The translations under genes were made by a program, and so were the position numbers. From assembly GCA_002900995.3 (NCBI GenBank), contig CM035308.1:1984001-2048000 (forward strand): a DNA stretch of 64,000 bases, in the 5' to 3' direction. This stretch comes from Ganoderma boninense. Its lineage: Eukaryota; Basidiomycota; Agaricomycetes; Polyporales; Polyporaceae. Numbering within the stretch: position 1 is the stretch's first letter; each line of letters opens with the position of its first letter. The notes under the pieces were generated by a model that made no database searches, was not told where the DNA came from, and saw only the letters and a program-made list of their open reading frames with translations. This document shows, piece after piece, positions 22,237 through 33,773 of the stretch.

Positions 22237-24842
22237 CATTGGCGGCCGTTCAGCCACTGGTGCACGTTTGGCCTGGTTTTTTTTTTTGCAATTTCGCGCG
22301 CCTGCGTCATTGCTTTTCGCTGTCTCCCGTCCTTGTAATCTGATGTTTCCTCGTTGTCGTCCTTGCTGTTTACTTCGTCCTTCCCCGTGTCGTCTCTGAG
22401 GTTTGTTGTCCGCGACGCCACTCCCCTCGTCGCTGGATCGCACTAGAGTAGTTAACACGCCTCCCCTCCTGTGCCTCCATCCCCCCCCTTCTCACCCGTT
22501 ATCCACCCTCCGTTGGTCATTATAGTTTATTTTACCACGGACTATTAATAGCCGCACAAAGAGATTTCGATCGCTTTGGGGCTATGGACCCTTCGCATTT
22601 CCACCTCTATCGTCCTCTATACCTGCTATCCGCATCTTGGAATCCGCCACAATGTGACCGCGCACTTCTAGTACGTGGGCCGTCCACTCGTTTACAGCTA
22701 ACACCACGCCCCCAACCTGTCAGCTCCTCGGACCCACTCGCGAGGAACGGAGACATACCATTGCCAAACCCCATCCCGTGCAAGCTAGGCGGGCGGGTCA
22801 TTGCTCCTCCAACCTGTGCTCCGGCGTCGCGCCGCAGGGATCCCCTCGCTTGGAGCTAGCTTGGAGCAGTTTCCCAGCACCTTGCAAGGTTGCCTTCCCT
22901 ACATCCGGGTTTCCAAGCATGTGGTCCTGCCAGGAATGCACCCTCCATTCTCGGCGATGCGAAACCGCAGGACGGGTTGGCGTTGCCAGGCCCTGGCTGC
23001 CCCCTTCCTCCGCGTCCGAGTCTCAAGTCGAGCACCACCCGCGACCTCCGCTACCACTCGACACTCCTTCGGGCGTCGCACTTCCCATCCCAATCGCAGA
23101 AGCTCCCATACGACTGTCATCACTTCCACGCCACGCCGTTTTGTGAACTTTCCAAAAGAGCGGTTCCGCTTCGTGTGTTTTCACTCCTGCCGGCACTTCT
23201 TTCGCGTCCAGTCCCGTCCTGCTGCAACCGTCACTCTCGCCATCCCCGTCCCCGTCCTACACGGCCAACTCGTCGTCCAGCGTGGCTCGGCGTCAAACAC
23301 TCATTTGTCCGCCCCCGCTATCCTCTCGCCTCGTCATCGTCCTCGAATACCCATACCCATTCCTCGCTAGCCCCCTCCATGATCACCGCTTGCGGTTCCG
23401 CATCTACCTCCAATCACCCCACCTTTACGACCTCCGCCTCCCCCCCCATCCCCCGGCTTTCAAATTTGACAATAATTATGCTGTTCCACGTTCGTACTGT
23501 GTCCTTTGCATCTCTCCTCCCCCACCAGGAATGCGGAATGTTACAATATGTGCTATCGCTGGCGCTCCCGGCATGGAGCGTGTCAATGCCATGGGTATCG
23601 TGTGCCAGGCGTGCAGGTTCACACGACGAGTTCCCCGTCGACATTCATGGGCGTCCGCCGTCTGGACGGTTCGCGGTCGGCCATGTCATCGATCCATAGT
23701 CATCGAATTCGAAAGGACACTTGGGGGCTGGCGGTCGTGGTCGAGGTATGTTATGGTACTATGTATGTAGGACTGGAAACCCCATCGGTAGAGCCCTGCG
23801 CGTTGTAGCAACCGTTGTATTTACTCCTAAGTATTTTGCTGTAGATGGTAGACCAAACGTGGCCATGGACCCTTCGAAGTACTTACGTACAGTGGTTTTT
23901 TTCCCCCTTTGTTGCCGTAATAATCACTTTGCCTTGGTCTGCATGTGGACGCGAGTGCGTTCGGACTCGACGATCAGACGTCATGGAACCGCCACAAGAC
24001 CATTAATTTTCGACTGTTTCTTCTATCCCCTCTCAACCAGCGCAGCCTTCCGCCGGCAAAGGAGCGCGGCCTGACCACGAGCTTCGCGTTTGCATGGCAT
24101 TTCGTGTCGTTTTTAGGTAACGGACGGTTGCGAGAGGAGTGCTAATGGACGTCAGCGGGAAAGCGACATGACCTCCCATTCTTTCGGGTCCGGCGATGCG
24201 AGGATTCGTGCCTTCGCGATTCGCCAGGTATCCTTGGTCGCGTCCTCGAGCTCGATGATGAGCCCGTGCAGACACAGTGGGGCTGGGGCACCAGCCAAAG
24301 ATGCTATTGTATCAATAACAGTCGGGGACTCTTCGGCTACTTACCACGGCGAAGGTCCCCCAAAAGCTCGAGGCAGAACATACGGCAGCCGGGCCTGGTA
24401 AATGGTGTCCATTTGTGTAGGGATCGTCCACACACGACTTCGCACCCAGACAAAGCACCTTAGGCAGCCAGAAGCGACGAGTGCATCTGCATTACAGCAC
24501 CTACAAAACTCCTCGATGAGTACACGCGTAATTACTAAGATGTCAGGGTGAGATGGAGAAGAAAGAACGTGTGGTATATGATACAATGCTGCCTTCTCGG
24601 TGTCTATGAGCTGAAGAAGCGTCTCGAGCCTCGACTCTTGCAATGGAGGTGTGGGCGTGAGCGTGGGCAAGTGCACGCGCATGTGCGTGGCGCGCTCAAA
24701 ACCGTCGAGCAATCGTCCGTCCGTATGTCGTGGCCCGCAGAATCCCGCAGGGAATCCCTTCCTCTTCCTTCTCCTCCGAAAGCGCGGATCCCCGTTGCGC
24801 ACTCCGTGATACATATTCGCGTCGGAACGCCGGCTCGTCGTG
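22237..24842. other. 2.6 kb without a supported gene
   Basis: Begins with the 3' flank of the membrane-protein gene (a T11-type run near 22278). Positions 22580-23470 are strongly C/T-rich on the plus strand and contain long but featureless frames (for example 22890-23699). 23700-24160 is AT-richer. 24160-24842 is the 3' flank of the carrier gene. A spliced small gene or a non-coding RNA in the C/T-rich part cannot be excluded. Confidence 0.35.
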
Positions 24843-26308
24843 TTATGAAAGGCTCGATCGACGGTTGAGCGAGCGCATGAGCATCTCGTACCTGCAACCA
24901 AAGAGAGAACCACGGAAAGCGAGCGCAAGGCCAGGTGACCGTCAGAACCCGTTCCCTCCCGCGAACAGTGAAATGATAGACCCACGTGAGCATCGTCACT
25001 GCGCTATTCGGCACTGTTCGCACCAGGTTCACCGACAGCCCCCTGTATAGCGCGCGCCAGCCCTCGTGCGTCACGATGTGCTGGGTCATACGAATGATTC
25101 CCCGCCGCTCGGTGTTGGGCTCGTGTCCGCCGTTCCCGTTGAGGAGCCGCTTCTCAGTCTGAAAGCGCGTTCGGACAACCTCGTGTGGATAGGTAACTAT
25201 CGATGCGGTCATCTTTGCCGTGGCTGAACACCCCAGGATCTGAGTCGCCGTAAGGGGCTCAATGCGATCCCGGCCTGTTTTTTTAATTTGGGACGCTGGT
25301 GAGCGGCACGCGACACGTTTTGGTGACGTGGGGTGAGGGACCTTGAAACTCACCTGCGACTCGTTTGAGGTGTTCATACAGGGGAAATTGAACCGCGACG
25401 TGCGTGATCCCGAGCAGGCTGGGCAGGAGACCGCGGAAGAAGGCCCTCCAGCCCTCGGTGCGATAAATAGTCAAGGCGGCATCTATTGTATGTCGGTATC
25501 GGCCTTCCTCTCGTGGTTGCGTCTGAAGCAGGGTTCGATTGGCACGCGTGCTCGTACGATCGGACGATAGAAAAACGGGGGACAGTCGAGGACAGGGAAT
25601 GGATAGGACGCACCATGAAGCGGGTCTTGATGACCCATAATGGATTAGTACAGATAGTGCTGGTTGCGCCGGCCGCCATGGCAGAGAGGATGTGGAGTGT
25701 CCACGGATGCTCACGCGCGAGCGGCTGGTAGCCTTTGACCTGCGCGGCGGGGTATACGTGCCGGCCGCCATCTACCTCTCCCAGTGGCCGCTCGCCAAAC
25801 TTGCGCTTGATGCCGTCGTAGACAGCAAAGTATATCGCCCACGTCGGGAGGTAGCCGAGAATTGTAGGGCCAAGCCCGCGGTACATGCCGCGGATGCCAT
25901 CGTGCTTGAGGATGTTCTTGACGGTCGCTGGGGAGAGAGGGGGGCAGGAGGGGACGCACGTTGAGCTCTACTCGTCTAGCACACGCATACAAAAGAGGGA
26001 CACGCGCCGCCGCCATGGGGGGCAGGCGGACGCGGGTGGCAAACGTTAAACCCCTCACCGACCACACCCTCGTAGGCTTCGTGGCCATGGACGGCGCGCT
26101 GTGCCTGCAGCTTGGTCTTGACGACATCCAACGGGCAGGTCGCGACGCTGGCGACGAGACCGCCTCCTGCGCCAGCTGTGTTTGAGGGGTGTGCGGGGAG
26201 GGAGGCGGGAGGTGGAGTTAAGGGAGAGTACGGGGATGGTGAGACTCGGGGATCGGGGCGAATGACGGAAAACTGACCGATCATGCTGTTTGCGCTTTTT
26301 GAAGGCAT
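24843..26308 (-). CDS. YIA6: Mitochondrial NAD+ carrier (SLC25 family)
   Basis: Minus-strand exons 26278-26308, 26059-26175, 25614-25927, 25354-25522, 24986-25295 and 24843-24891 give 329 aa. The three carrier repeats are marked by their PX[D/E]XX[K/R] signatures: CPLDVVKTKLQ, NPLWVIKTRF and YPHEVVRTRFQ. The block MYRGLGPTILGYLPTWAIYF and the tryptophan-bearing second signature are typical of the nucleotide-type carriers related to yeast Yia6/Yea6, which import NAD+ into the matrix. The protein ends TYEMLMRSLNRRSSLS. Length and six-helix layout fit the family. The last exon is only 49 nt, and the GTGGGT donor before it restores the YEM motif. Folate or pyrimidine carriers are the nearest alternatives but lack the PTWxIYF motif as I recall it. 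It belongs in the inner mitochondrial membrane. Confidence 0.88.
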
Positions 26309-26849
26309 CCCTGGAGGTAGGGGCCGCAAGGGACGCGGCGAGGATGTGACAGACACTCGCTAGTTGTGTTGTCGAGACGATGGGCGAGTAACCAGTTTGT
26401 CAGGGAGAAGATAAGTGCGAACGCACGCGACTCGACTGGCGTCCGCCCAACGCAGCCTAGTCCACGGCCCAGCCCAAGCCGGTTCCTTCCGCGGGGCGCT
26501 ACTTATCTCCTCCGTCGTAATCACCCCAACCCGGACTTTGTCGACCTCCATCCACTGTCCTCCCTATATCATATGTAGAGAAACCCCTCCGGCGCTGCGA
26601 TTAACAGTACTGTGGGACTCAGACTTGGCCATGTGGCGATGAGGAAGCAAATTCATGGAGAAAGGCTTGGTCATGCTGCCCTCGGGCTCGGTATCTTTAA
26701 TTACTCACCCTTGCTCCATTCGGTAGGCGGTCTCGAGGACCTTGGTATGACGACTTCGAGTATATAAGGACCTCACTCTCGGGGCCCCTATACTCTGCGT
26801 CTTGACCGTCTACTTCCATCTCTGCCAGGTTACTAGTCTAGCAGCAAAT
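26309..26849. promoter_or_regulatory. Divergent promoter region, NAD+ carrier / DUF427 gene
   Basis: 541 bp between opposite start codons. A TATATAA element at 26761-26767 lies 83-89 bp upstream of the DUF427 start and is the best core-promoter candidate. None is obvious for the carrier. Confidence 0.5.
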
Positions 26850-27395
26850 ATGGTCAGGGCATCTATCAACGGCGTCATCCTCGCCGAGTGCGACAAGACT
26901 GTCATCGTCGAGGGCAATCATTACTTCCCTCCCGACTCTGTCAAGAAGGACCTGTTCAGCACCTCTCACACCCAGTCAGCGCCATATTCACCACATCCAT
27001 CTCATTTCCGCTAACGGTCCCTCGTTCGTCTTGGTCAACTATAGCACTACCTGTCCGTGGAAGGGGTGAGTACTTCCAGCATAGGGGCCATGATTCGTGC
27101 CATCTCAAGTGCCATGTGAACAGCGAGGCATCGTACTACAATGCCACGATTGGCGGCAAAACCGAAGTGCACGACGTTGCTTGGTATGTGCGACGGAACC
27201 TGAACGCTGAACGCTGAATCGACCATAGTCTATTTGACTTCGCGAATGCCATGTAGGTACTACCCGCAGCCCAAAGAGAAGGCGAACAACATCAAGGATT
27301 ATGTCGCGTTCTACAAGGTAGCCCGATCTTGCGGTATTCACCCAGTTGTAGCCCTAACCTTGTATATATAGAACAAAGTCGCGTTGGAGGAGTAA
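26850..27395 (+). CDS. DUF427 domain protein
   Basis: Five small exons (26850-26974, 27045-27065, 27124-27183, 27257-27317, 27372-27395) give 96 aa, the normal size of the family. The sequence follows the DUF427 pattern: an opening beta strand GVILAECDKTVIVEGNHYFP, then TCPWKGEASYYN with its conserved Cys-Pro-Trp, then DVAWYYPQPKEKANNIK and DYVAFYKNKVALEE at the end. The 21-nt second exon carries CPWKG. DUF427 proteins are compact, soluble and of unknown function; fungal members are often abundant or stress-associated, but nothing here demonstrates that. All introns are canonical and 50-75 bp. Confidence 0.92.
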
Positions 27396-27678
27396 AGAGA
27401 GAATGAACCCACTTCAAGTGACGGACCGTCTCCCAAATGTTGTACGATAGTTCGCGCGAACGCGTTCGCTGGGTTCTCGGCCGATGACAGTGTCGATTGA
27501 GGTTATGATCCAGTTGCTCCTGGCTCTTCATGAATTCATCGATCGTCCTGTGGAAAGTACAATGCATTACACGGCATGAGAAGGCATGCAACGCCGGCAT
27601 ATGGGTATAACCAAACAAGAAATCGTCTAAAATATCGTAATGTGGCAAACCGTAGCCCGTGGAGTTGGAGGTGCCTTT

Positions 27679-29163
27679 TTACTGGGCCTTCCCAGCCTTC
27701 TGCCGTTCAGCTACCCACCACTGTCAAACAGCTTCAGTACGACAGACCCACACGAAAGCGAATATGCCACGTACCTCAAACGTCCTCTGAAGTCCCTCCT
27801 CCAGCCCCACCTGTGGTTCGTACCCGAGCACTCGCCTCGCCTTCTCGATATTGAAGCAACGCCACGCACATGAGTACGAGACGCGGTAGCGCGTGAAGCC
27901 AGGTTCCTTCCCGACCAGCCATGCCCACCACTCCGCCGCGCTGCCGAGGAGGAGTCCGAGTTGTTGTGGCAGAATCCAGCGCCGCTTCGTGTTCGGCCGC
28001 TGGAAGTGCGCGTCGAAGCACCCGTACAACACGCGCGGCATATCCCAGAAGCCCGTCGGCTCCCCGTTCGTGATGAAGAACACCTGCCCCGCGACCTGCA
28101 ACGGCGCGTCGTTCTCCCGTACGAGCGCTGCGTCCGCGAACTGGTCGAACTTGCCTCGCACCGCCGGTCGGGATACGGGCGGCTCGTAAGTGGGGTCCTC
28201 CCAGTTCGCCAGGATCTTCTCCGCATTCAGCGGTGGGGTGACATATGGTCCAAGGGGACGTGCGAGGGACGTGGGGACGCGCCGGCGCTGCGTCGTCGCA
28301 TTGATGGAGGGCAGCCCAACGTGCAACTCGTCCTTGAGGCGCTCGAGGTCCTTCTCGGAGTGCGGGACGAGGCGGTCAGCAGCGAGGAGGTGCGCGTACG
28401 CACAGTTACCGACGTATGTCCAGTCAAAGAGGTTTGTGTTGTCGCCGACCTGGATGTGCGACTGGCCGCGCTGCCACGTCTGGAACAGCCCCGCAACGAA
28501 CTGTCGGTCGCCGGGCCTGCGAGATGGGGAAAAGGAGAGCGGTTTGAGCGGGGCGCGCTCGACGGGAAGACATAGAGGTGACTCACCCGAAGATGCCGGC
28601 TGGGCGGAGTGCGACGGTGTAGAGGCCACCCTTGCCGTTTGCGGCGAGCACAATCTCCTCCGCCTTGGCCTTGGATTCGTTGTATGGGTCCATTGCCTTG
28701 TCGAGTCCGGGTAATCGCTCGTCGACGTCAATCAAGTCGCTGCCGTTGAATATGACGCCAGCAGAGCTCGTGTAGACAAGCTTAGGAATGCCGTTTGCCA
28801 CCGCAGCGTTGATGACGGCCTGTGTTCCGTCGACGTTCACCTTCCAATACAGCGCAGGGTCATCTAGTCCATGAAGGGGGGATGCAGTATGGATAATACA
28901 TGTCGCCCCGCTCTGTACGGCGTGCGCCGTTTGAGTTAAACTCGGGAATAATAAGTGATGATAGAGCGCACCTTGCGCAGAGCGTCCGAGACCTGTTCTT
29001 CCTCGCTGATATCACCCGAGTAGAACGGAACGTCATGGTGGCGTTGGACAATGTCGAAAACGGACACGGCGTCGCCCCGAGTGAGAAGGGCCTCCACAAT
29101 ATGCCGTCCAAGAAAACCGCTGCCACCGATGACGAGGTAGACATCCTTTTTGGCCGTGGACAT
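27679..29163 (-). CDS. ERG26: Sterol-4-alpha-carboxylate 3-dehydrogenase (decarboxylating)
   Basis: Minus-strand exons 28972-29163, 28587-28912, 27775-28516 and 27679-27720 give 433 aa. It is a short-chain dehydrogenase of the 3-beta-HSD type. The NAD-binding glycine motif is IGGSGFLGRHIVE near the N-terminus. The catalytic tyrosine and lysine are in PYNESKAKAEE, preceded by YTSSAGVIF. The ALRPAGIFGPGDRQF block and the WTYVGNCAYAHLLA block are typical of Erg26. In ergosterol synthesis it oxidises and decarboxylates the 4-alpha-carboxysterol at the ER, together with Erg25 and Erg27. A long insertion (about residues 260-320) with a PRPLGPYVTPPLNAE-like segment is seen in basidiomycete homologues. 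The short last exon adds WWVAERQKAGKAQ. No lesions seen. Confidence 0.9.
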
Positions 29164-30584
29164 GGTGCAGATGCGCTGGCACGGGGGGGGAGGAAAGTGT
29201 GGAGTTCGTCTGGTGGAGAGGAGAGGTGTAGGTGGGAAGAGGACAGTGTGGTATTACGACTCGCAGTGGCCGCCTCGTCGCCGCCAGGAGAAATACGCGT
29301 TCTCAGTTCTCGGACCACCTCCGATTTCCTTGCTCGTCACGCCCAACTTCGGCCATCGCATGCCCGCATTGGGTTACTGCGGCCCGCACTCTTGGAACTG
29401 CCACCCATTTCGGGCCGGCACCGGGCAACATCCGGCCCGCGCCACGACAATCGCAGCTCAAACAGACCATTTGTTTTCGCCTCCAGGCTCGGCCTCTGTG
29501 CAGGCTATCGTTGGGCAATCGGGAGAAGTTCAGGGCATCACATACTACGGCTCATATGTGGCATTGCACTATGACCTCGGAGTCTCAACCGTACTCTGGC
29601 ATGAACATGAATGTAGCGGCTTGAATGTTGTGCTCAATCCATTCGAGACCAAATCAGAACCATGGTCCATGTGCAGTCAGACACCCAGATCCGACTTCTC
29701 TCAGGCTGAAGTCAACCATGCTGTGAGATGACGACACTGGATTCGGGCACACATTGGCTACTGGAAGACATGAGCTCAGAGCTGCCTGGAGTCTTGAACG
29801 CTCTTGCCTCCTCTTGGGCTCTAAAGTGACGCGATGTTCCGTTCTATTGCCCGAATACCATGCAATCTGTCTCCACGGATATCCGAAAAATGTACTTGCA
29901 CTTAGATGGAAGGTCTGGCGAGTTTACAAGCAATTCAATGAGCTGTCAGGATGACGTGATGTGGAAGGAGGTCGTACCAGTATTCACAACCGAATTAGTA
30001 ATAGATGGAACACTGGCAGTGGTCTTTTAATAACAGCATGGTGGATTCGCTCTTCGGTGGTAGGGAGGCCGGGTCTTCCCCTCCATCAATCCCTGCTCGG
30101 TTTCGGGAAGATGTGAACCGCAGGGAAATGATGGGGGATGGCCCGTGTTTAGAGCACATTTGCCGCCCTCGGTGGTGTCCGTGCGGGTGTAGCTGCCACC
30201 ATTGTCGGACACGTAGTTAAGACTCGGTCTCCTCTCGGAGCAGAGGATCATCCTCCGTTCAGCTCAAGGACTTTAAGCCGAGAGGTTCTGAAATAGACGT
30301 GCATGTAATGTATTGATCACCGCTGGCTGAGACCAAATTATACGTACGATGTGCAACCAAATGGATCTGTATCTGCGAATCCCTGAGGCAGAACATCAAT
30401 ATTTGGACGTGCGGGGAAACGGCCCCCGCACGCCGCAGCATACCATTTTTTGACACAAACCCCGCATTTCTTTCCACGGTACAAGAGCTAGATGTCCTTG
30501 AAGTCGAGTAGTTCTATCAGAATGGGGAGCAGTCTAAGCCATGTAATTTTGGAGCGAGAGAATGACATTGAAGGTACATCACAA
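29164..30584. other. 1.4 kb gene-free region
   Basis: Holds the ERG26 upstream region (29164-29700) and the PIG-U 3' flank. The open frames here are short or are shadows without similarity. No RNA gene or repeat recognised. Confidence 0.4.
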
Positions 30585-32221
30585 TCATTCTTGTATCACC
30601 TCGTAGCCATCCTCAAGCTTCCCAACCGCTATCCGGAGCCCCGCCCAGATTGCGTCCAGCAGAGCTCCACCGTTTCCCATCCCAAACACAAGGGTAGACG
30701 CATAGAAGAAATTCGCGTTTCCGGTTCCTTGCCTGAGCCAGAGGCTGTTGAACAAGGGTAGAAGGAGCGATGCATGTAAGTGTATTAGCCCGGTTACGAT
30801 CGGATGGCGAAGGTCTAGGTTGACGCGAATTGATTGAGTGATCGAAGAAGGAAAAGCAACAGACAATCTCTTACAGGGATACACTTCAGGGAAGACGGCG
30901 AACATCGAAATGAACAACCCAGGATCGGACAGAGTGGGATATGGCTTGAAGAGCGCCAAGACGCCGATGAGGAGGAACGAGGCGTAGAGGATATCATGCC
31001 TAAGAAGTAATGAGGAAATGGAAAACCCAGGCAAACAGGCGGTCTACGCACTGAAACTTGATGCAAATTGGGGCGACATATATGAGTAAATGCACCTGCA
31101 GATGGCGTTAGCACGCGCACTAAATTCTTAACGATAACACGCACTGAAAACACCATGAGGAAGAATGGCCGGAAGTGATCGAACATCTCTGTGAAGAAGT
31201 ACCACCACATCCCGGGATTAGGCGTGAGGTCAGGCAGGGTGACACTGTTGCGCGATCAGCAAACATCCGTCTGGCTTATGGAAATAAGGCCTACAAGGCG
31301 CCCCATGTCTGCCCCATCCATGACCAGTTCCCACAGACCAAAGTTGACGCGAGAGTCAGGAGAATAGCATACCCAAAGAATTCGATGAACAATGGTAATG
31401 TGCGCTGCAAATTTGCATCAAATGGGCGGGGTAGTGCGAGACGAGACACAGGCCTGCTGATATTTAGGAGAATGATGGGAAGAAGGAGTAGTATTGATGG
31501 TAGGGAAAGGTGGATGAGAGCGGCAATGATGAAGAGCGATGCTGAGGTTCGTCCTGAGGTAGCATGAGGTGGGTAACCATGTCGCAAGGCAGCGCGATCA
31601 CTCACCGCCCGACGCGCACATGATAGAAAGAAGGGAAAGTGCATTCTCAAGAGAAGACGTGGAGAACGCCAAACTGGGGAGTAGGATATATGGGTTGAAT
31701 AGATAGCTATGAGAGATGAGGTGAGCAGCCTGCAACGAGTTGAGATGAGTAAACGTACAGTGCGGCAACCTGTGGATCTCTCGTGGTGCCTTTTGCTCCC
31801 GACCTTAACCTCCATATTCGAACCAAGGCCCATGCAGCGATAGAGTCGGCAGCGGCCCATAATACTGGCGACGTGTAAGGCGTTAATGGGAGCGCTGTGG
31901 AGAATAGCGACAGCAGGAGAGGGGACTGCAGTAGCGTGAGATTCAGATAAACCAAATGCCTCATTACCACATACATGTCTGAATGCTCCTCCTGAATACG
32001 GGTCGATCCCATGCTCAAAGAGGTAGATGCCCTCGCGTACTGTGAGAGGGCGTAAGCGACGGGCTGTGACCTCATAGAAGACTATGCGCACACCGTGAGT
32101 AAGACGTCAGTGGAGACGAGAGTTGCTGGTCATATTTAAGGGCCTCAGGTAGCGGTGCGAAAGCGAGGGCGAGTCGAACGGCAGCGAGGGCAAGGAGAGG
32201 GAGGTCAGAGTCGCTGTCCAT
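30585..32221 (-). CDS. GAB1: GPI transamidase subunit PIG-U/Gab1
   Basis: Nine minus-strand exons: 32092-32221, 31975-32039, 31755-31925, 31606-31702, 31295-31553, 31145-31244, 31052-31095, 30875-30999 and 30585-30814. They give 406 aa (yeast Gab1 394, human PIG-U 435). Recognisable blocks are SSPLTSYSRLREGIYLFEHG with DPYSGGAFRHSPLLL, LYLFNPYILLPSLAFST, then NPGMWWYFFTEMFDHFRPFF, and the late PIVTGLIHLHASLLLP. About ten hydrophobic helices place it in the ER membrane, where it is part of the complex that transfers GPI anchors to proteins. The first intron is resolved by the GTGCGC donor after TCACGGT, which restores SRLREG. It shares a 76-bp divergent promoter with the cyclin gene. Confidence 0.9.
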
Positions 32222-32297
32222 GAACGAGGAACGAGGCCAAGAGCAAGTCGCAGGTAGAGTAGGCGCCCATGCGACAACCTGACCTCGGACTGCGACC
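32222..32297. promoter_or_regulatory. 76-bp bidirectional promoter between PIG-U and CTK2-like cyclin
   Basis: The ATG codons at 32221 (minus) and 32298 (plus) are separated by only 76 bp, so both transcription start regions must overlap here or lie within the neighbouring coding sequence. No TATA box; no recognised operator. Confidence 0.6.
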
Positions 32298-33698
32298 ATG
32301 GCCATCGACTACCGCGGCGACCCACCCCCATTGATCCCTGCCAACTACTTGAAGTACCATTTGCCTTACTTTACCCCACAGGAGGTCGAGACGCTCTCCG
32401 AGAAGCAGCGAGGAAAGCTCTCAGTCACGCAGGAGGAGAAAGCACGACAGCAGGCATGTGGCTTCATAGAAGCAATTGGGTCAGACATCGGCTTGTGAGT
32501 CCTCGTCTGAGTTTAAGGACGTGTTTGGAACTGAGCTTACAAAGGATTTAGCCCAAGGAAGACCATTGCTACTGCCCAGAACCTGTACCATCGCTTTCAC
32601 TTGTTCTTTCCTCGGAAAGACTTCGCATATCACGTACGCTCTATGTTCTCAAACATTGCGCCTTCCTCATATCATTTTTCAGGATGTATGCTTAGCTGCA
32701 TTATTAGTGTCATGCAAGATACACGACACTTTAAAGAAAACCCGTGATCTTCTCGTAGCATCGTATGGAGTGCGCTACCCAGAGCGAGCTGCGAAAGCAA
32801 AGTCAATGGGTGGCGAGATCGATATAGACCCCAATGTGAGTCTAGACAAATCGTTTTTCTCTCTCTCAGCTGATAGCGAAACAGGTCATGGAAGGAGATC
32901 GGCAAAGAGTCCTTGCCATAGAGCGCCTGATCGTGGAGACAATATGCTTCAACTTCAACACTCGCTCGCCGTTCCCGTACGTTATCAAGATCAGCCGCGC
33001 GTTTGGAGGTCAGGAACAGTCTTAGCTTAAGTACCCATCTCCCCCTTTCTCATACCATTTGACAGCGACGAAGAAGTTGGCTAAATTGGCATACCGGCTA
33101 GCCACCGACAGGTAAGATGTTCTTCAGTTCCCGAGAGAGCACTCGTTCATTCCTGTGCAGCTTCCGAACATTGGTCAATCTTCAATATCCTCCGCACGTC
33201 GTGGCGCTCGGCTGTCTCTTTGTTGCGTCCATGCTGTCATCCTTTGAGCGCGGCACATCGCCAGAACGACCAGGGCACAACACCGCACACCAGATAGCAG
33301 CCACGCTGAGCAAGTCGGGCGACTGGGGACGACACTTCCAAGCGCATATAGAGGATATCGAAGAGATAGCACACGCCATCATCGATCTCCTCATAGCGGC
33401 GTCGCAAAATCCGGCTGCGAGCACCTCCCCCCACACCCCGTCGTCCCCCTCCCCTCATCTTTCGCACAGTGTCGGGCAGCCGGCTCCGCCAAGGCCTCCC
33501 CCCGTGCCATACCGAGCTGACCAACTCATTCGACTAAAGATCGTCATGCGCGAGACGGAGCACCCGTCGAGAGTGCGGGAAAGCGCAGCTGCGGGCGAGG
33601 ACATCAACTTCAATAAAAACGATTCGACGCTGCTGGGGAGGAATGACAAGACGGTCAGGTTCATGTTCGCTCCCCCTACGATGGTGGACGATGCATGA
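32298..33698 (+). CDS. CTK2: CTD kinase cyclin subunit (Ctk2-like)
   Basis: Exons 32298-32494, 32552-32633, 32683-32835, 32885-33008, 33066-33111 and 33161-33698 give 379 aa. Two cyclin folds are visible. The first includes ACGFIEAIGSDIGFPRKT, TAQNLYHRFHLFFP and DVCLAALLVSCKIHDT; the second starts near ATKKLAKLAYRLATDSFRT, with PPHVVALGCLFVAS. Ctk2 pairs with the kinase Ctk1 and with Ctk3 to phosphorylate Ser2 of the RNA polymerase II CTD in the nucleus. A Pro/Ser-rich segment (about residues 280-330) precedes a basic C-terminal tail. Cyclin L/K/T types are the closest alternatives, but the LKKTRDLLVASYG insertion between helices is typical of fungal Ctk2. All splice phases close. Confidence 0.85.
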
Positions 33699-33773
33699 CG
33701 GGCTATGTAATACACATTTTTGGTGGTTGTAAGATGGATACATTTGATGTCAGTTCCTGCTGTTCTCATTCTT

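Noticed and set aside
22890..23699. 269-codon plus-strand frame
   Set aside because: Open because of the C/T-rich composition; contains no domain, and neighbouring frames are equally open.
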